Part shown: positions 1-14,093 of the stretch, piece after piece | Numbering within the stretch: position 1 is the first letter of the stretch | Layout of the letters: each line of letters begins with the position of its first letter | NCBI RefSeq assembly: GCF_017603965.1 | Contig: NZ_CP071955.1 | Location: 558,001-622,000, forward strand | Source of the DNA: Xanthomonas fragariae | GTDB taxonomy: Bacteria > Pseudomonadota > Gammaproteobacteria > Xanthomonadales > Xanthomonadaceae | Reading direction: 5' to 3' | DNA: 64,000 bases | Position numbers and translations under genes: made by a program | Notes under the pieces: generated by a model | The model's database searches: none | The model's input: the letters and a program-made list of their open reading frames with translations, nothing else | What the model was told of the DNA's origin: nothing

Positions 1-384
1 CCGCTGATGCAGGTGTTGTTGCACATCGATGCAAGCGCTGCGTACCCAACGCGCCTGCACACACTGGCCGAACGCGGCGTTGGCTTGTGGGATGTGATCG
101 GTCAGTGCGAGCGGCGCGGCAGCCTGGATACGGCGATCGTGCCAGGCAGCATCGTGGTCAACCCCTTCGCCTCATTGCTGGCAACACTGCCGCAACTGCG
201 TGCGGTGGTCTGCAATGGCGCAGCTGCTGCGCAGGCATGGCGTCGGCATGTGCAGCCGTTGTTGCCGGTAGAGCTGCGCACAGTGCCGTTGTGGGCATTG
301 CCATCCACCAGCCCGGCCAATGCCGCGTGGTCGTTGCCGCGTCTGTGCGAGGCTTGGCAACCGCTGCGCGCTGCGTTGGACTAG
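1..384 (+). CDS. DNA-deoxyinosine glycosylase, C-terminal part (5' end outside window)
   Basis: This is the C-terminal part of a uracil-DNA-glycosylase-fold enzyme of the deoxyinosine (hypoxanthine) glycosylase type, which removes deaminated purines in base-excision repair. The frame is open from the first base, so the true start lies upstream; the ATG at position 7 is internal. Family features visible are a GxxLWDV segment followed by CxRxGSLD, an NPF strand and the LPSTSPA motif near the C-terminus that lines the active site in this family. The N-terminal catalytic motif is not in the window. The assignment rests on the spacing of these motifs. Confidence 0.8.
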   Translation, partial: PLMQVLLHIDASAAYPTRLHTLAERGVGLWDVIGQCERRGSLDTAIVPGSIVVNPFASLLATLPQLRAVVCNGAAAAQAWRRHVQPLLPVELRTVPLWALPSTSPANAAWSLPRLCEAWQPLRAALD

Positions 385-977
385 GCGCGTTGCATGAGTC
401 GAATGAGTAGGGCGGGTTGAGCTGCGTGCAAACGTTGCGGTGGGCTGAGCCAACGCGTACGCACCGCAGTGCTGGCCGTGTTCGCGTGCGGCACGGCCAA
501 TCGATGCGCGCCAGAAGCAGAGCTTCAGCAAAAACCGGTTGACCCCGATCGATATCGATGACGACATTCGGTGCGTTGGTGGCCGAACCGCTGTCGCAGC
601 TGATCGGCGATGTTGTGGCCGGTGCGGCGCAGCCGGCACCGACCGAAACGCGCTGCAACTGCGTTCGCTCGATGGTGTGGAAAAGCCCATCGAGCGTCCG
701 ATCGCGCCGCAAGCGGGTGCACTGCGACCCTGCGCCCAGCAGTGATAGTGATGCGAGCTGGTCGAAGCCGTCGATGGACTAGACAATGCGCTGGCGTATC
801 GTTTGCCCTCGGGGGGGGGGGGGCCACTGCGCCTGTTTGCGGGTCGATCGACGCGCATCGAGATGATCCAGCGCATATGCGTGCCGACGCTGCATCCCGC
901 CCAGCGCGCGATTTTTCCACAGCAATGGTTGGCGCTGCGGCCCGCAGCCGGCCACAATAGAGGTTTCCCCCATTCTG
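385..977. other. 593-bp spacer without an intact gene, probably decayed coding DNA
   Basis: No frame here gives a convincing protein. Short open stretches exist in all plus frames, and one frame is open from about 748 through the G-tract to beyond the aceF start, but no family is recognised. The codon pattern looks partly protein-like, which suggests a decayed gene. The right end must hold the aceF promoter and leader; a GGAG sequence lies upstream of the aceF start. Confidence 0.5.
811..823 (+). repeat. 13-base guanine homopolymer
   Basis: An uninterrupted run of 13 G residues lies about 170 bases upstream of the aceF start, inside the decayed spacer. Runs this long are prone to slipped-strand mispairing and can also carry sequencing errors. 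No intact gene spans it. Confidence 0.9.
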
Positions 978-995
978 TTGCCGGAGTTCCCCCGT

Positions 996-2762
996 ATGGC
1001 CGAAATCAAGGAAGCACTTGTCCCCGATATCGGTGACTACAGCGATGTCCCGGTGATCGAGGTGCTGGTGTCGGTCGGCGATACGGTCAGCAAGGACCAG
1101 AGCTTGGTCACGCTGGAATCGGACAAGGCCACGATGGAAGTGCCCTCGTCGGTGTCCGGCGTGGTCAAGGAGATCAAGGTCAAGGTCGGCGATTCACTGT
1201 CGCAAGGCGCTTTGGTGGCGTTGATCGAAGTGGCCGATGCTGGCGCCGATAGCGCACCTGCTCCTGCGCTTGCCGCACCGACCAAGGCCGCTGCTGCACC
1301 GGCGCCTGCCACCAAGGCCGAACCGGTTGCGGCGGCGTCTTCGGAAGGTGGCTTGGTCGAAGCGCTTGTGCCCGATATCGGCGACTACACCGACATCCCG
1401 GTGATCGAAGTGCTGGTCGCTGTGGGCGACACCGTCGCCAAGGACCAGAGCTTGGTCACGCTGGAATCGGACAAGGCCACGATGGAAGTGCCCTCGTCGG
1501 CCGCTGGTGTAGTAAAAGAACTGCGGGTCAAGGTGGGCGACACCCTTTCGCAGGGCAACGTGGTGGCGATCATCGCCGCCAGCGATGGTGGCGCCGGTGC
1601 GGCGCAGCCGCCGGCCAAGCCCGCCACCGAGTCCTCCGAGACCTCCGGCAAGGTCGAGCCGGTCGCCGTGTCCGAAGTGCCGGACAAGCTTGCTCAGCGA
1701 GAGATCGCGCAGGTGCAGGGCGCACGATTCAGCGGGCCGTCGCAGCCTGCCCCGCAATCGCAGGGTGGCCAGCCGTCCGCCGGTAGTCCGAGCAGCCCGC
1801 CGGTGACCTTCGATGCGGACAGCGTGCTGCCGTCCAAGGTGCCTTATGCCAGCCCGGTAGTGCGCTTATTCGCCCGCGAGCTCGGCGTGGACCTGGGCCA
1901 GATCAAAGGCAGCGAGAAGGGCGGACGTATCACTCGCCAGGACGTGCAGCGCTTCGTCAAGGCCGCACTCAGCGGTGGCGCGCCTGCCGCAGCCGGCGCC
2001 GCCACGGCCGGTGGTGGCAATGGTCTGAACCTGCTGGCCTGGCCGAAGGTGGACTTCAGCAAGTTCGGCGACACCGAAACCCAGCCGCTGTCGCGCATCA
2101 AGAAGATCTCCGGTGCCAACCTGGCGCGCAACTGGGCGATGATTCCGCACGTCACCCAGTTCGAACAGGCCGACATCACCGACCTGGAAGCGCTGCGCGT
2201 GGCCCTCAATAAGGAGAACGAGAAGGCCGGCATCAAGTTGACCATGCTCGCTTTCCTGGTTAAGGCCAGCGCTGCGGCCCTGAAGACGTTCCCCGAGTTC
2301 AATGCTTCGCTCGACGCCACCGGCGAAAACCTCACGCTGAAAAAGTACTTCCATATCGGTTTCGCGGCCGATACGCCGAACGGCCTGGTCGTGCCGGTGA
2401 TCCGCGATGTCGACAAGAAGGGCGTGCTGCAGATTGCGCGTGAAAGCGGCGAGCTGGCCAAGAAAGCGCGCGACGGCAAGCTGGGCCCGGCCGACATGAG
2501 TGGCGGCTGCTTCTCGATCAGCTCGCTCGGCGGCATCGGTGGTACCGCGTTCACGCCGATTATCAATGCACCGGAAGTGGCGATCCTGGGCGTGTCCAAG
2601 TCGGCGATCCAGCCGGTCTGGAACGGTAAGGAATTCGCCCCCAAGCTGTTGCTGCCGCTGTCGTTGAGCTACGACCATCGTGTCATCGACGGCGCGCTGG
2701 CCGCACGCTTCACCACCTACCTCAGCCAGGTGCTGGCCGACATGCGACGCGTCCTGCTGTGA
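996..2762 (+). CDS. aceF: Dihydrolipoamide acetyltransferase, E2 of pyruvate dehydrogenase
   Basis: E2 core enzyme of the pyruvate dehydrogenase complex; it transfers the acetyl group from lipoyl-lysine to CoA. The 588-residue protein has two N-terminal lipoyl domains with the lipoylation motif SDKAT (Lys44 and Lys160), joined by Ala/Pro-rich linkers. A peripheral-subunit-binding domain follows at about residues 283-322, then the acyltransferase domain from about 360. His561 and Asp565 of the HRVIDG motif are the catalytic pair. A start 18 bases further upstream is possible, but the MAEIKEALVPDIGD start matches the lipoyl-domain beginning and has a GGAG upstream. The gene for E3 follows after about 320 bases; an E1 gene is not in the window. 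Confidence 0.97.
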   Translation: MAEIKEALVPDIGDYSDVPVIEVLVSVGDTVSKDQSLVTLESDKATMEVPSSVSGVVKEIKVKVGDSLSQGALVALIEVADAGADSAPAPALAAPTKAAAAPAPATKAEPVAAASSEGGLVEALVPDIGDYTDIPVIEVLVAVGDTVAKDQSLVTLESDKATMEVPSSAAGVVKELRVKVGDTLSQGNVVAIIAASDGGAGAAQPPAKPATESSETSGKVEPVAVSEVPDKLAQREIAQVQGARFSGPSQPAPQSQGGQPSAGSPSSPPVTFDADSVLPSKVPYASPVVRLFARELGVDLGQIKGSEKGGRITRQDVQRFVKAALSGGAPAAAGAATAGGGNGLNLLAWPKVDFSKFGDTETQPLSRIKKISGANLARNWAMIPHVTQFEQADITDLEALRVALNKENEKAGIKLTMLAFLVKASAAALKTFPEFNASLDATGENLTLKKYFHIGFAADTPNGLVVPVIRDVDKKGVLQIARESGELAKKARDGKLGPADMSGGCFSISSLGGIGGTAFTPIINAPEVAILGVSKSAIQPVWNGKEFAPKLLLPLSLSYDHRVIDGALAARFTTYLSQVLADMRRVLL

Positions 2763-3079
2763 GAGCGGCGCTGCTAATGCTCGGCGTACCGCCGTTGACC
2801 AGGGCGCAGCACGCGAGTGCGAAAGCACGCTCGGGCGCGGCTGGTCGCCGGCAGTGGGCAATGACGGTTCCGTGACCACTTTTTCGATGATGTGCGTGAC
2901 AGCAGCGCGTCCAAGCTGCGGCGGGGGCGAGTTGCTGCTGCAACAGGACGCATTGCTGATCGAAGCCAGCGAAGGCATGGAAAACAAGCGCGACAAGCGC
3001 TGGACCCAAATCGAATCGTCGCTGGATGAACTCCAGCAGACGCTTGCCGGCACAGCCGGTTGAGTTACAGGAGAAGCAA
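2763..3079 (+). other. Spacer between aceF and lpdA with a possible small ORF
   Basis: This 317-base gap has a plus-strand open frame reading into the stop at 3061-3063, with possible starts at 2887 and 2890 (about 58 residues) or 2977. The C-terminal part is charged and helix-like (ending in LDELQQTLAGTAG), but no family is recognised and no good ribosome site is seen. It may be a remnant. The lpdA ribosome binding site AGGAGA lies at its right end. Confidence 0.35.
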
Positions 3080-4915
3080 ATGGCGGTCATTGAAATCAAG
3101 GTTCCCGACATCGGTGATTACAGCGATGTCCCGGTCATCGAAGTGCTGGTTGCCGTTGGCGACAGCGTGGCCAAGGATCAGGGCTTGGTGACGCTTGAGT
3201 CGGACAAGGCTACGCTTGAAGTGCCGTCCTCGGCCGCAGGTGTGGTCAAGGAGCTCAAGGTCAAGGTCGGCGACAACCTGTCCGAAGGCGCAGTCGTGCT
3301 GCTGCTGGAAACCGAAGGCGCCGCCGCTGCACCACCGGCGCCCGCCAAGGCTGAGACCAAAGCCGCGCCGGTTGCCGCCGCACCCACGGCCGCCGCGCCG
3401 GCCAGTAAGCCGCCGGTGACGCCGTCGCATCGTGCCCCAGCCGAACCGGCCGCGCCCAAGCCAGCGCTGACTAGCGGCAAGCCGGTCGATATCGACTGCA
3501 GGATGGTGGTGCTCGGGGCCGGCCCCGGTGGCTACACCGCTGCGTTCCGTTCCGCCGATCTGGGCCTGGATACCGTGCTGATCGAGCGCTACGCCAGCCT
3601 CGGTGGCGTCTGCCTCAACGTCGGTTGCATCCCGTCCAAGGCACTGCTGCATGCCGCTGGCGTCATCGATGAAGTGTCGCACGCAGACGATTTCGGTGTG
3701 CACTTCGGCGAGCCCAGCATCGCGCTGGACAAGCTGCGCGAGTACAAGGATAAGGTTGTCGGCAAGCTCACCGGCGGCTTGGCCAGCATGGCCAAGCAAC
3801 GCAAAGTGCGCACGGTCACAGGTGTAGCCAGCTTTGTCTCGCCCAACGAGCTGGAGATCGTCGGCGACGACGGCAAGATCCAGTTGCTGCGCTTCGAACA
3901 CTGCATCATCGCGGCCGGTTCGCAGGCGGTGAAGTTGCCCAACTTCCCTTGGGACGACAAGCGCGTGATGGACTCCACCGACGCGCTGGAATTGCACGAC
4001 ATTCCCAAGACCCTGCTGGTGGTCGGCGGCGGCATCATCGGCCTGGAAATGGCCACGGTGTATAGCTCTCTCGGCAGCAAGGTCACCGTGGTCGAGTTCA
4101 TGGATCAGCTGATGCCGGGCGCCGACAAAGATCTGGTCAAGCCGTTGGCCGATCGTTTGAAGAAGCGTGGTGTCGAGGTATATCTCAAGACCAAGGCCAC
4201 CGACGTCAAGGCCGATGCCAGCGGCATCACCGTGTCGTTCGAAGCGGCCACCGCAGGCCAGACGCCAGCGCTGCAACCTACCGCTTACGAGCGCGTGCTG
4301 GTAGCAGTGGGCCGCATGCCCAACGGCAAGAAGCTGGGTGCTGAAAAGGCCGGCGTCACCATCACCGAGCGCGGCTTCATTCCGGTTGATCGGCAGATGC
4401 GCACCAACGTGCCGCACATCTTCGCCATTGGCGACATCGTCGGTAACCCGATGTTGGCGCACAAGGCCACTCACGAAGGCAAGTTGGCCGCCGAAGTCGC
4501 TGCCGGCGAGAAGAAGGAATGGGTTGCACGGGTGATTCCGTCGGTTGCCTACACCAACCCGGAAATCGCCTGGGTCGGCGTCACCGAGACCGAGGCCAAT
4601 GCCAAGGGCTTGAAGGTCGGCGTGGCCAAGTTCCCGTGGGCCGCCAGCGGTCGCGCGATCGGCATAGGTCGCACCGAGGGCTTTACCAAGCTGATCTTCG
4701 ACGCGCAGACCCACCGCGTGATCGGTGGTGCCATCGTCGGCGTGCATGCCGGTGATCTACTGGCCGAGATTGGATTGGCGATCGAGATGGGCGCGGAAGC
4801 CGAAGACATCGGCCACACCATCCACGCACATCCGACCCTGAGCGAATCGGTCGGCATGGCCGCCGAGGTCTACGACGGCACCATCACCGATCTGTATATT
4901 CCGAAGAAGAAGTAA
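3080..4915 (+). CDS. lpdA: Dihydrolipoyl dehydrogenase (E3) with N-terminal lipoyl domain
   Basis: FAD enzyme that reoxidises dihydrolipoamide with NAD in the pyruvate dehydrogenase complex. The 611-residue protein starts with its own lipoyl domain (Lys43 in SDKAT), then an Ala/Pro linker, then the disulfide oxidoreductase: FAD motif GAGPGG at 146-151, redox pair Cys178 and Cys183, NAD-binding VVGGGIIGLE and the C-terminal HAHPTLSE motif carrying the catalytic His-Glu pair. The start was placed at 3080 because the AGGAGA site lies just upstream and the lipoyl fold begins there; an in-frame ATG at 3026 is less likely. A lipoyl-fused E3 is known in several proteobacteria, including Neisseria. 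Confidence 0.97.
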   Translation: MAVIEIKVPDIGDYSDVPVIEVLVAVGDSVAKDQGLVTLESDKATLEVPSSAAGVVKELKVKVGDNLSEGAVVLLLETEGAAAAPPAPAKAETKAAPVAAAPTAAAPASKPPVTPSHRAPAEPAAPKPALTSGKPVDIDCRMVVLGAGPGGYTAAFRSADLGLDTVLIERYASLGGVCLNVGCIPSKALLHAAGVIDEVSHADDFGVHFGEPSIALDKLREYKDKVVGKLTGGLASMAKQRKVRTVTGVASFVSPNELEIVGDDGKIQLLRFEHCIIAAGSQAVKLPNFPWDDKRVMDSTDALELHDIPKTLLVVGGGIIGLEMATVYSSLGSKVTVVEFMDQLMPGADKDLVKPLADRLKKRGVEVYLKTKATDVKADASGITVSFEAATAGQTPALQPTAYERVLVAVGRMPNGKKLGAEKAGVTITERGFIPVDRQMRTNVPHIFAIGDIVGNPMLAHKATHEGKLAAEVAAGEKKEWVARVIPSVAYTNPEIAWVGVTETEANAKGLKVGVAKFPWAASGRAIGIGRTEGFTKLIFDAQTHRVIGGAIVGVHAGDLLAEIGLAIEMGAEAEDIGHTIHAHPTLSESVGMAAEVYDGTITDLYIPKKK

Positions 4916-4955
4916 CAAGCCGCACGCCTGTGCTGCCTACAACGCCCTACCTTGC

Positions 4956-4999
4956 GCGTAATGCTGTTCATTCGATTTCTTAAGTGAACAGCATTACGC
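4956..4999. terminator. 15-bp perfect inverted repeat between convergent genes
   Basis: The stem 4956-4970 pairs perfectly with 4985-4999 around a 14-base loop. It lies between lpdA (plus) and the outer-membrane gene (minus), so it can serve as a bidirectional terminator. The plus-strand downstream sequence has A-rich and T-rich stretches but not a classic uniform U-tract. Confidence 0.7.
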
Positions 5000-5035
5000 A
5001 AAACGTGGGCTTTTTCGGATGACTGGTCAAGCACA

Positions 5036-5845
5036 TCAGAACGCGAACGTCACGCCTGCGACCGGGCCCTTGAACTCATGCTTGAGGCCGATCAAGCCGT
5101 CGCTGCCGCGCGGGTCGCCGTCGAGCTTGAACCAGTCGTAGCCGGCGAAGATGCCGAAGTGCTTGGTGACGCGGTATTCGGCAATCGCATTCGCGCGGCT
5201 CAGGTCGCCGTCGTAATCACCGAAGTCACCCCAACTGGTGTCGAGGTACTGGCCCTGCACGTTGAACAACCAGTGTTCGCTCGGGCGTGCGGTGAAACGG
5301 ATGCCGACCACCGGAGCAACACCGTCTTGGCTTTCGTCCAGTACGTCGCCACTGAAGACGCTGCCCAGGTCGGCATATGCATTGGCTTGGACCTTGGCGT
5401 ATTCGGCACCGATCTGCAGGCCCATGCTGAATTGCGGTGAATCGATGACCGAGTAGTCGTACACCAGGGTGGCGACCTGGTACTTCAACTTACCCTTGAT
5501 GAAGCTGCCGGTCGGCACGGTGAAGCCGCCGCCGATGTCCTGGGTCAGGGGCTCGCGGCGACCCTTGTCGTACTTGAAATAATCGAAGATCAGGCGCTGA
5601 CGGGTGCTGATGCGGAACACGCCATCGATGCGCGGCTCCCATTGCTTGCCGCCCAGTTCGAAGTCTTCATTGACCGACACGTTGTTGCCTGCGATCAGCG
5701 TGTTGCCGCGGATGGTGGTGTCGTTGTCGACGTTCATCGCACCGAGACGAATCTGGAAGCGGTCATCGGTATCTTCGGCGTGCGCAGACCCAGCATGGGC
5801 AACAGCCAGAACGCACGGGATCGCCAGTGCGAGGAGGTGTTTCAT
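5036..5845 (-). CDS. Outer-membrane beta-barrel protein, function unknown
   Basis: A 269-residue exported protein. The N-terminus MKHLLALAIPCVLAV...SAHA is a signal peptide with probable cleavage before EDTDDRF. The rest alternates polar and hydrophobic residues in barrel-like strands and ends in a terminal Phe (GVTFAF), the usual C-terminal signature of outer-membrane barrels recognised by the BAM machinery. The start at 5845 is preceded by a GGAG ribosome site; an upstream in-frame ATG would add 38 residues ahead of the signal peptide and is rejected. The ligand or role cannot be read from the sequence. The gene is monocistronic and convergent with lpdA. Confidence 0.8.
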   Translation of the reverse strand: MKHLLALAIPCVLAVAHAGSAHAEDTDDRFQIRLGAMNVDNDTTIRGNTLIAGNNVSVNEDFELGGKQWEPRIDGVFRISTRQRLIFDYFKYDKGRREPLTQDIGGGFTVPTGSFIKGKLKYQVATLVYDYSVIDSPQFSMGLQIGAEYAKVQANAYADLGSVFSGDVLDESQDGVAPVVGIRFTARPSEHWLFNVQGQYLDTSWGDFGDYDGDLSRANAIAEYRVTKHFGIFAGYDWFKLDGDPRGSDGLIGLKHEFKGPVAGVTFAF

Positions 5846-6402
5846 GGGGAGCTCCGAATGCTTGGAATGGTCAGGCGGTCGAGCCTGTGCCGTGCATATT
5901 GGATATGGCAACGTCCTCCATAAGTGAAGGAGTTGTCGAATACCTGTCAAGGTGTTCATAGCAATCGGACAAAACGGTCCGCATCGTCAACTAGAGACAC
6001 AAACAGGCATCATGCGTCGATCACGGCAAATTCGATGTGGACGTCGGCGAGCGCGATGTGTGTCGCAATGCATCCCATCCGGTACGGTTGTCACCGCCGG
6101 CTACCCAAAACGTCGACATCCGAATATCGCTAAGCCATCGCTGCGTGCGCTGCGTAGATCGTAAAGATCGTGCGATGCGGCGGATTGGGTCGCGGACAGG
6201 AAAGTAGCGGGGTGCGCCAAAATGCGTAAAAAGCAGGAGCCCCGGTCTCCTGGATGCGGCCTGCGGTGCTACTTTGATGTGCAGGCGTTGCGGCAGCTGA
6301 GACCTCTGCCGGTTGTCTCGCAATTTGTCCCGTTGCTATACTTCTGCGGCTCGACGGGAAGCAACTGCGCTCCCCCCATTCATTCACATGTAGGTAACGG
6401 TA
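5846..6402. other. 557-bp divergent intergenic region (OMP and atp operon)
   Basis: No convincing gene is seen. The left part must carry the leader and promoter of the minus-strand outer-membrane gene, and the right part the promoter of the ATP synthase operon. Short open frames in the middle lack ribosome sites and recognisable similarity. Confidence 0.5.
6313..6342 (+). promoter_or_regulatory. Candidate sigma-70 promoter of the atp operon
   Basis: A TTGTCT box at 6313-6318 and a TATACT box at 6337-6342 are separated by 18 bases and lie about 60 bases upstream of atpI. The boxes are read directly; their activity is inferred. Confidence 0.5.
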
Positions 6403-6768
6403 GTGCTGAACTCCGTTGACGCGGGTCGGCGGTTGATGCTGCGCGCTGCGGTATATCCGCTTGCCGCCGTAGCTATAACCAGTCTGGGGTTGCTGTTGGT
6501 CGGTCTCCGTTACTCTGCCGGTCTGGCGTTGACCGGATTTACAACGGTGCTGGGTGGCTGGATTGCGGCACGTACCGCGCTAGGTGGCGGTATCCAGGCA
6601 GCAGGCATCGCCATGGTCCGGCTGATTCTGGCGATGGTGTTGAAGTGGGTATTGGTTTTCGTGGCGCTGGCGCTTGGTTTCGGCCTGTTGCGGCTGCCTC
6701 CTCTGGCTTTGTTGGCGGGTATCGCCATCGGGCTGATTTTTCAGGTTCTGGCTCTGGCCAGGCGTTGA
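6403..6768 (+). CDS. atpI: ATP synthase accessory protein I
   Basis: Small hydrophobic protein (121 residues from a GTG start) with four predicted membrane helices, in the usual first position of the ATP synthase operon. AtpI proteins assist assembly of the c-ring or magnesium handling and are not part of the catalytic enzyme. The GTG at 6403 follows an AGGTAAC-like site; an in-frame ATG at 6436 would give a protein 11 residues shorter and is an alternative. atpB follows after 25 bases. Confidence 0.85.
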   Translation: MLNSVDAGRRLMLRAAVYPLAAVAITSLGLLLVGLRYSAGLALTGFTTVLGGWIAARTALGGGIQAAGIAMVRLILAMVLKWVLVFVALALGFGLLRLPPLALLAGIAIGLIFQVLALARR

Positions 6769-6793
6769 TTCGAACTTAAAGGGCTCCGGACAC

Positions 6794-7974
<1,181 letters not shown>

Positions 7975-8087
7975 TCCAGCGGTAGCAGGATGTGGAGGCA
8001 ACCGCGCGTGGTTGCCTCTGCGGATGAAGGTCGGAAAGCGTCGCCATGCGGTGGCGCTTTCACCCCTAAAGAGCGATTGAGCGACCC

Positions 8088-8558
8088 ATGGACATCACCC
8101 TTACCATCTTTGCCCAGGCGCTGGCCTTCGCCGGTCTGATCTGGATCGTCGCGACCAAGATCTGGCCGCCGCTGTTGCGGGCGATCGAAGAGCGTCAGCA
8201 AAAGATCGCTGAAGGTCTGGCTGCGGCCGATCGTAGTCAGAAGGATCTGGCGCAGGCGCAGGAAAAGGTCAATGAAGTAGTGAAGGACGCACGCACCAAG
8301 GCCAACGAGATCATCGATCAGGCCCATGCGCGCGCCAACCAGATCATCGAAGCGGCCAAGCATGAGGCGATTGCCGAAGCCAACCGTCAGAAGGAGCTGG
8401 CGCAGACCGAAATCGACGCCTCGGCGACCCGTGCCCGCGAGGAACTACGTAAGCAGGTCTCCGTGCTGGCAGTCAGCGGTGCCGAAAAGCTGCTCAAGCG
8501 TGAAATCGATGCCAACGCCCACAAGGCGCTGCTCGACGAGCTGGCGGCGGAGATTTAA
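8088..8558 (+). CDS. atpF: ATP synthase F0 subunit b
   Basis: Peripheral-stalk subunit, 156 residues. One N-terminal membrane helix (about residues 5-25) is followed by a long charged helix typical of the b dimer, with repeated Ala, Glu and Arg. It links F0 to the delta subunit. It is followed by atpH after three bases, which suggests coupled translation. Confidence 0.96.
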   Translation: MDITLTIFAQALAFAGLIWIVATKIWPPLLRAIEERQQKIAEGLAAADRSQKDLAQAQEKVNEVVKDARTKANEIIDQAHARANQIIEAAKHEAIAEANRQKELAQTEIDASATRAREELRKQVSVLAVSGAEKLLKREIDANAHKALLDELAAEI

Positions 8559-8561
8559 TCG

Positions 8562-9089
8562 ATGAGTCAGGCCCTCACACTTGCCCGTCCCTACGGCCGT
8601 GCCGCGTTTGCAATCGCGCGTGAGGGCGGCAACGTCGCGCCCTGGTCCGATGCGCTGGCGTTTTCGTCGCAGGTGGCCGGCGAGCCGCGCGTGGCCGCGC
8701 TGTTGCTCAACCCGGCCTTGAGCCAGGAACAGGCAGTAGCGTTGCTGGCCCCGCCGCAAGCGGGCGAAGACTATCTGCGTTTCCTCGGCCTGCTTGCCGA
8801 TGCGCAGCGGCTGTCGCTGCTGCCGGAAGTCGCAGGGCTGTACGAACAGCTGCGTGCCGACGCCGAACACGTCGTCAAGGCGACAGTGACATCGGCAACC
8901 GCAATGAATCGGACAGAGCTCGACACGATCGCTGCTGCGCTGAAGAAGCGTTTCGGCCGCGAGGTGGACATCATCACTGCGGTGGACGCTTCGTTGATCG
9001 GCGGCGCGGTGATCGACACCGGCGACGTGGTCATCGACGGCTCGCTGAAGGGCAAGCTTGCGCGTCTGCAAAGCTCGCTCGCCCACTGA
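8562..9089 (+). CDS. atpH: ATP synthase F1 subunit delta
   Basis: Subunit joining the peripheral stalk to the top of the alpha-beta hexamer, 175 residues, the normal family length. The N-terminal helical domain begins [15 protein letters not shown], and the C-terminal part contains the conserved [19 protein letters not shown] signature of OSCP/delta proteins. It sits between atpF and atpA as in other gammaproteobacteria. Confidence 0.96.
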   Translation: MSQALTLARPYGRAAFAIAREGGNVAPWSDALAFSSQVAGEPRVAALLLNPALSQEQAVALLAPPQAGEDYLRFLGLLADAQRLSLLPEVAGLYEQLRADAEHVVKATVTSATAMNRTELDTIAAALKKRFGREVDIITAVDASLIGGAVIDTGDVVIDGSLKGKLARLQSSLAH

Positions 9090-9136
9090 ATTCACATAAA
9101 CGCATGGCCCTCGCGGCCGGCACCTAGGACTGAACG

Positions 9137-10699
<1,563 letters not shown>

Positions 10700-10709
10700 G
10701 TCAGTAGCC

Positions 10710-10868
10710 GGGATTCGGGATTGGGCAGTCGGGATTCGTAAGAGCGGTGGTTCGGGGGCTTAGGCCACTCGAAGCACCACTTACGAATCTCCAGATTCAG
10801 GTATTCGGGAGTCGTGGTGGGAGATGCGGGAGGCTTTGGCCAATCCCGAATCACCAATCCCGAATCCC
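10710..10868. repeat. Nested palindromic intergenic repeat between atpA and atpG
   Basis: The 15-base sequence at 10710-10724 is the exact reverse complement of 10854-10868. Inside it a second inverted pair brackets a GATTCGTAAG / CTTACGAATC core. The outer arms belong to GGGATTCGGGATT-type sequences seen in other spacers of this operon. The transcript could fold into a long hairpin between the alpha and gamma cistrons. Confidence 0.75.
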
Positions 10869-10888
10869 ACCAGCGAAGCGAGCGAGCA

Positions 10889-13305
<2,417 letters not shown>

Positions 13306-13438
13306 GAGCCGGGATTTGGAATTCGGTACGGCGGTGATCGGGAGATGTGGGCGAGGGGGGTGATGACGGCGAATGCCGCTGCTGCCAATGCCCGATGCCC
13401 GATACCCGATCCCCGCCTAACAACGTGAGGCACCCACC
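13306..13438. repeat. Repeat-bearing spacer between atpD and atpC
   Basis: The left side has GGGATTTGGAATTCGG, and the right side a short tandem series of TGCCCGA/TACCCGA units (about 13387-13415) that is roughly complementary to it. It is the third spacer in this operon with GGGATT-type arms. Confidence 0.55.
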
Positions 13439-13861
13439 ATGAGCACTATCCGTTGCGACATCGTCAGCGCCGAGAAGGAAATCTTCCACGGTGAGGCGAC
13501 CCTGGTCGTGGCCACCGGCGAGTTGGGCGAGCTGGGCATTGCGCCCAAGCACGCGCCGCTGATCACACGCCTGAAGCCGGGCAAGGTGGTGGTCACCACC
13601 GCCAGTGGCGAACAGTTGGACTTCGCCATTTCCGGCGGCATCCTGGAAGTTCAGCCGCAGGTGGTGACCGTGCTGGTCGATACCGCGGTGCGTGCGCAGG
13701 ACATCGACGAAGCCGCCGTGCGCAAGGTCAAGGAAGAGGCCGAGCGTCTGCTGGCCAACCGTGGCGACACGGTGGACGTGGCCCAAGCGCAGCGCCAGCT
13801 GGCCGAGGCGACGGTGCAGTTGCAGGCGCTGGAGCGTTTGCGTCGTACGCTGAAGCACTAA
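13439..13861 (+). CDS. atpC: ATP synthase F1 subunit epsilon
   Basis: Regulatory rotor subunit, 140 residues: an N-terminal beta sandwich (about residues 1-85, with the conserved [12 protein letters not shown] segment) and a C-terminal helical hairpin rich in Ala, Arg and Glu that can inhibit ATP hydrolysis. It is the last gene of the operon; the neighbouring chorismate mutase has its own leader of about 230 bases. Confidence 0.96.
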   Translation: MSTIRCDIVSAEKEIFHGEATLVVATGELGELGIAPKHAPLITRLKPGKVVVTTASGEQLDFAISGGILEVQPQVVTVLVDTAVRAQDIDEAAVRKVKEEAERLLANRGDTVDVAQAQRQLAEATVQLQALERLRRTLKH

Positions 13862-14093
13862 GTGCGATGGCGTGAGCCGCTTTGGACGGCGCGCGCAAAC
13901 GTGATAGCAGATGCATCGCCACACGCACGTGTGGACTGGAAAGGCTGACCTCGTGTCGGCGTTTTCGTTTGTGGAGATGCGCGTGCGTGGCGCGGCCCAC
14001 GTACGCTGTGGCAGCAGGCACACTGTCTGCTTTGCGCTGTGCCGACGTCTGAAGGCGGCACAGCGTTCACTCATGCATGTCGAGGAACCCGCA

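Noticed and set aside
539..960. Possible GGDEF domain remnant in the spacer before aceF
   Set aside because: A PIDIDDD stretch resembles the start of a GGDEF domain, but no GG(D/E)EF motif or following helices can be traced.
3065..4747. Long open frame on the minus strand inside lpdA
   Set aside because: It is the antisense shadow of a high-GC gene; it encodes no recognisable domain and lacks a ribosome site.
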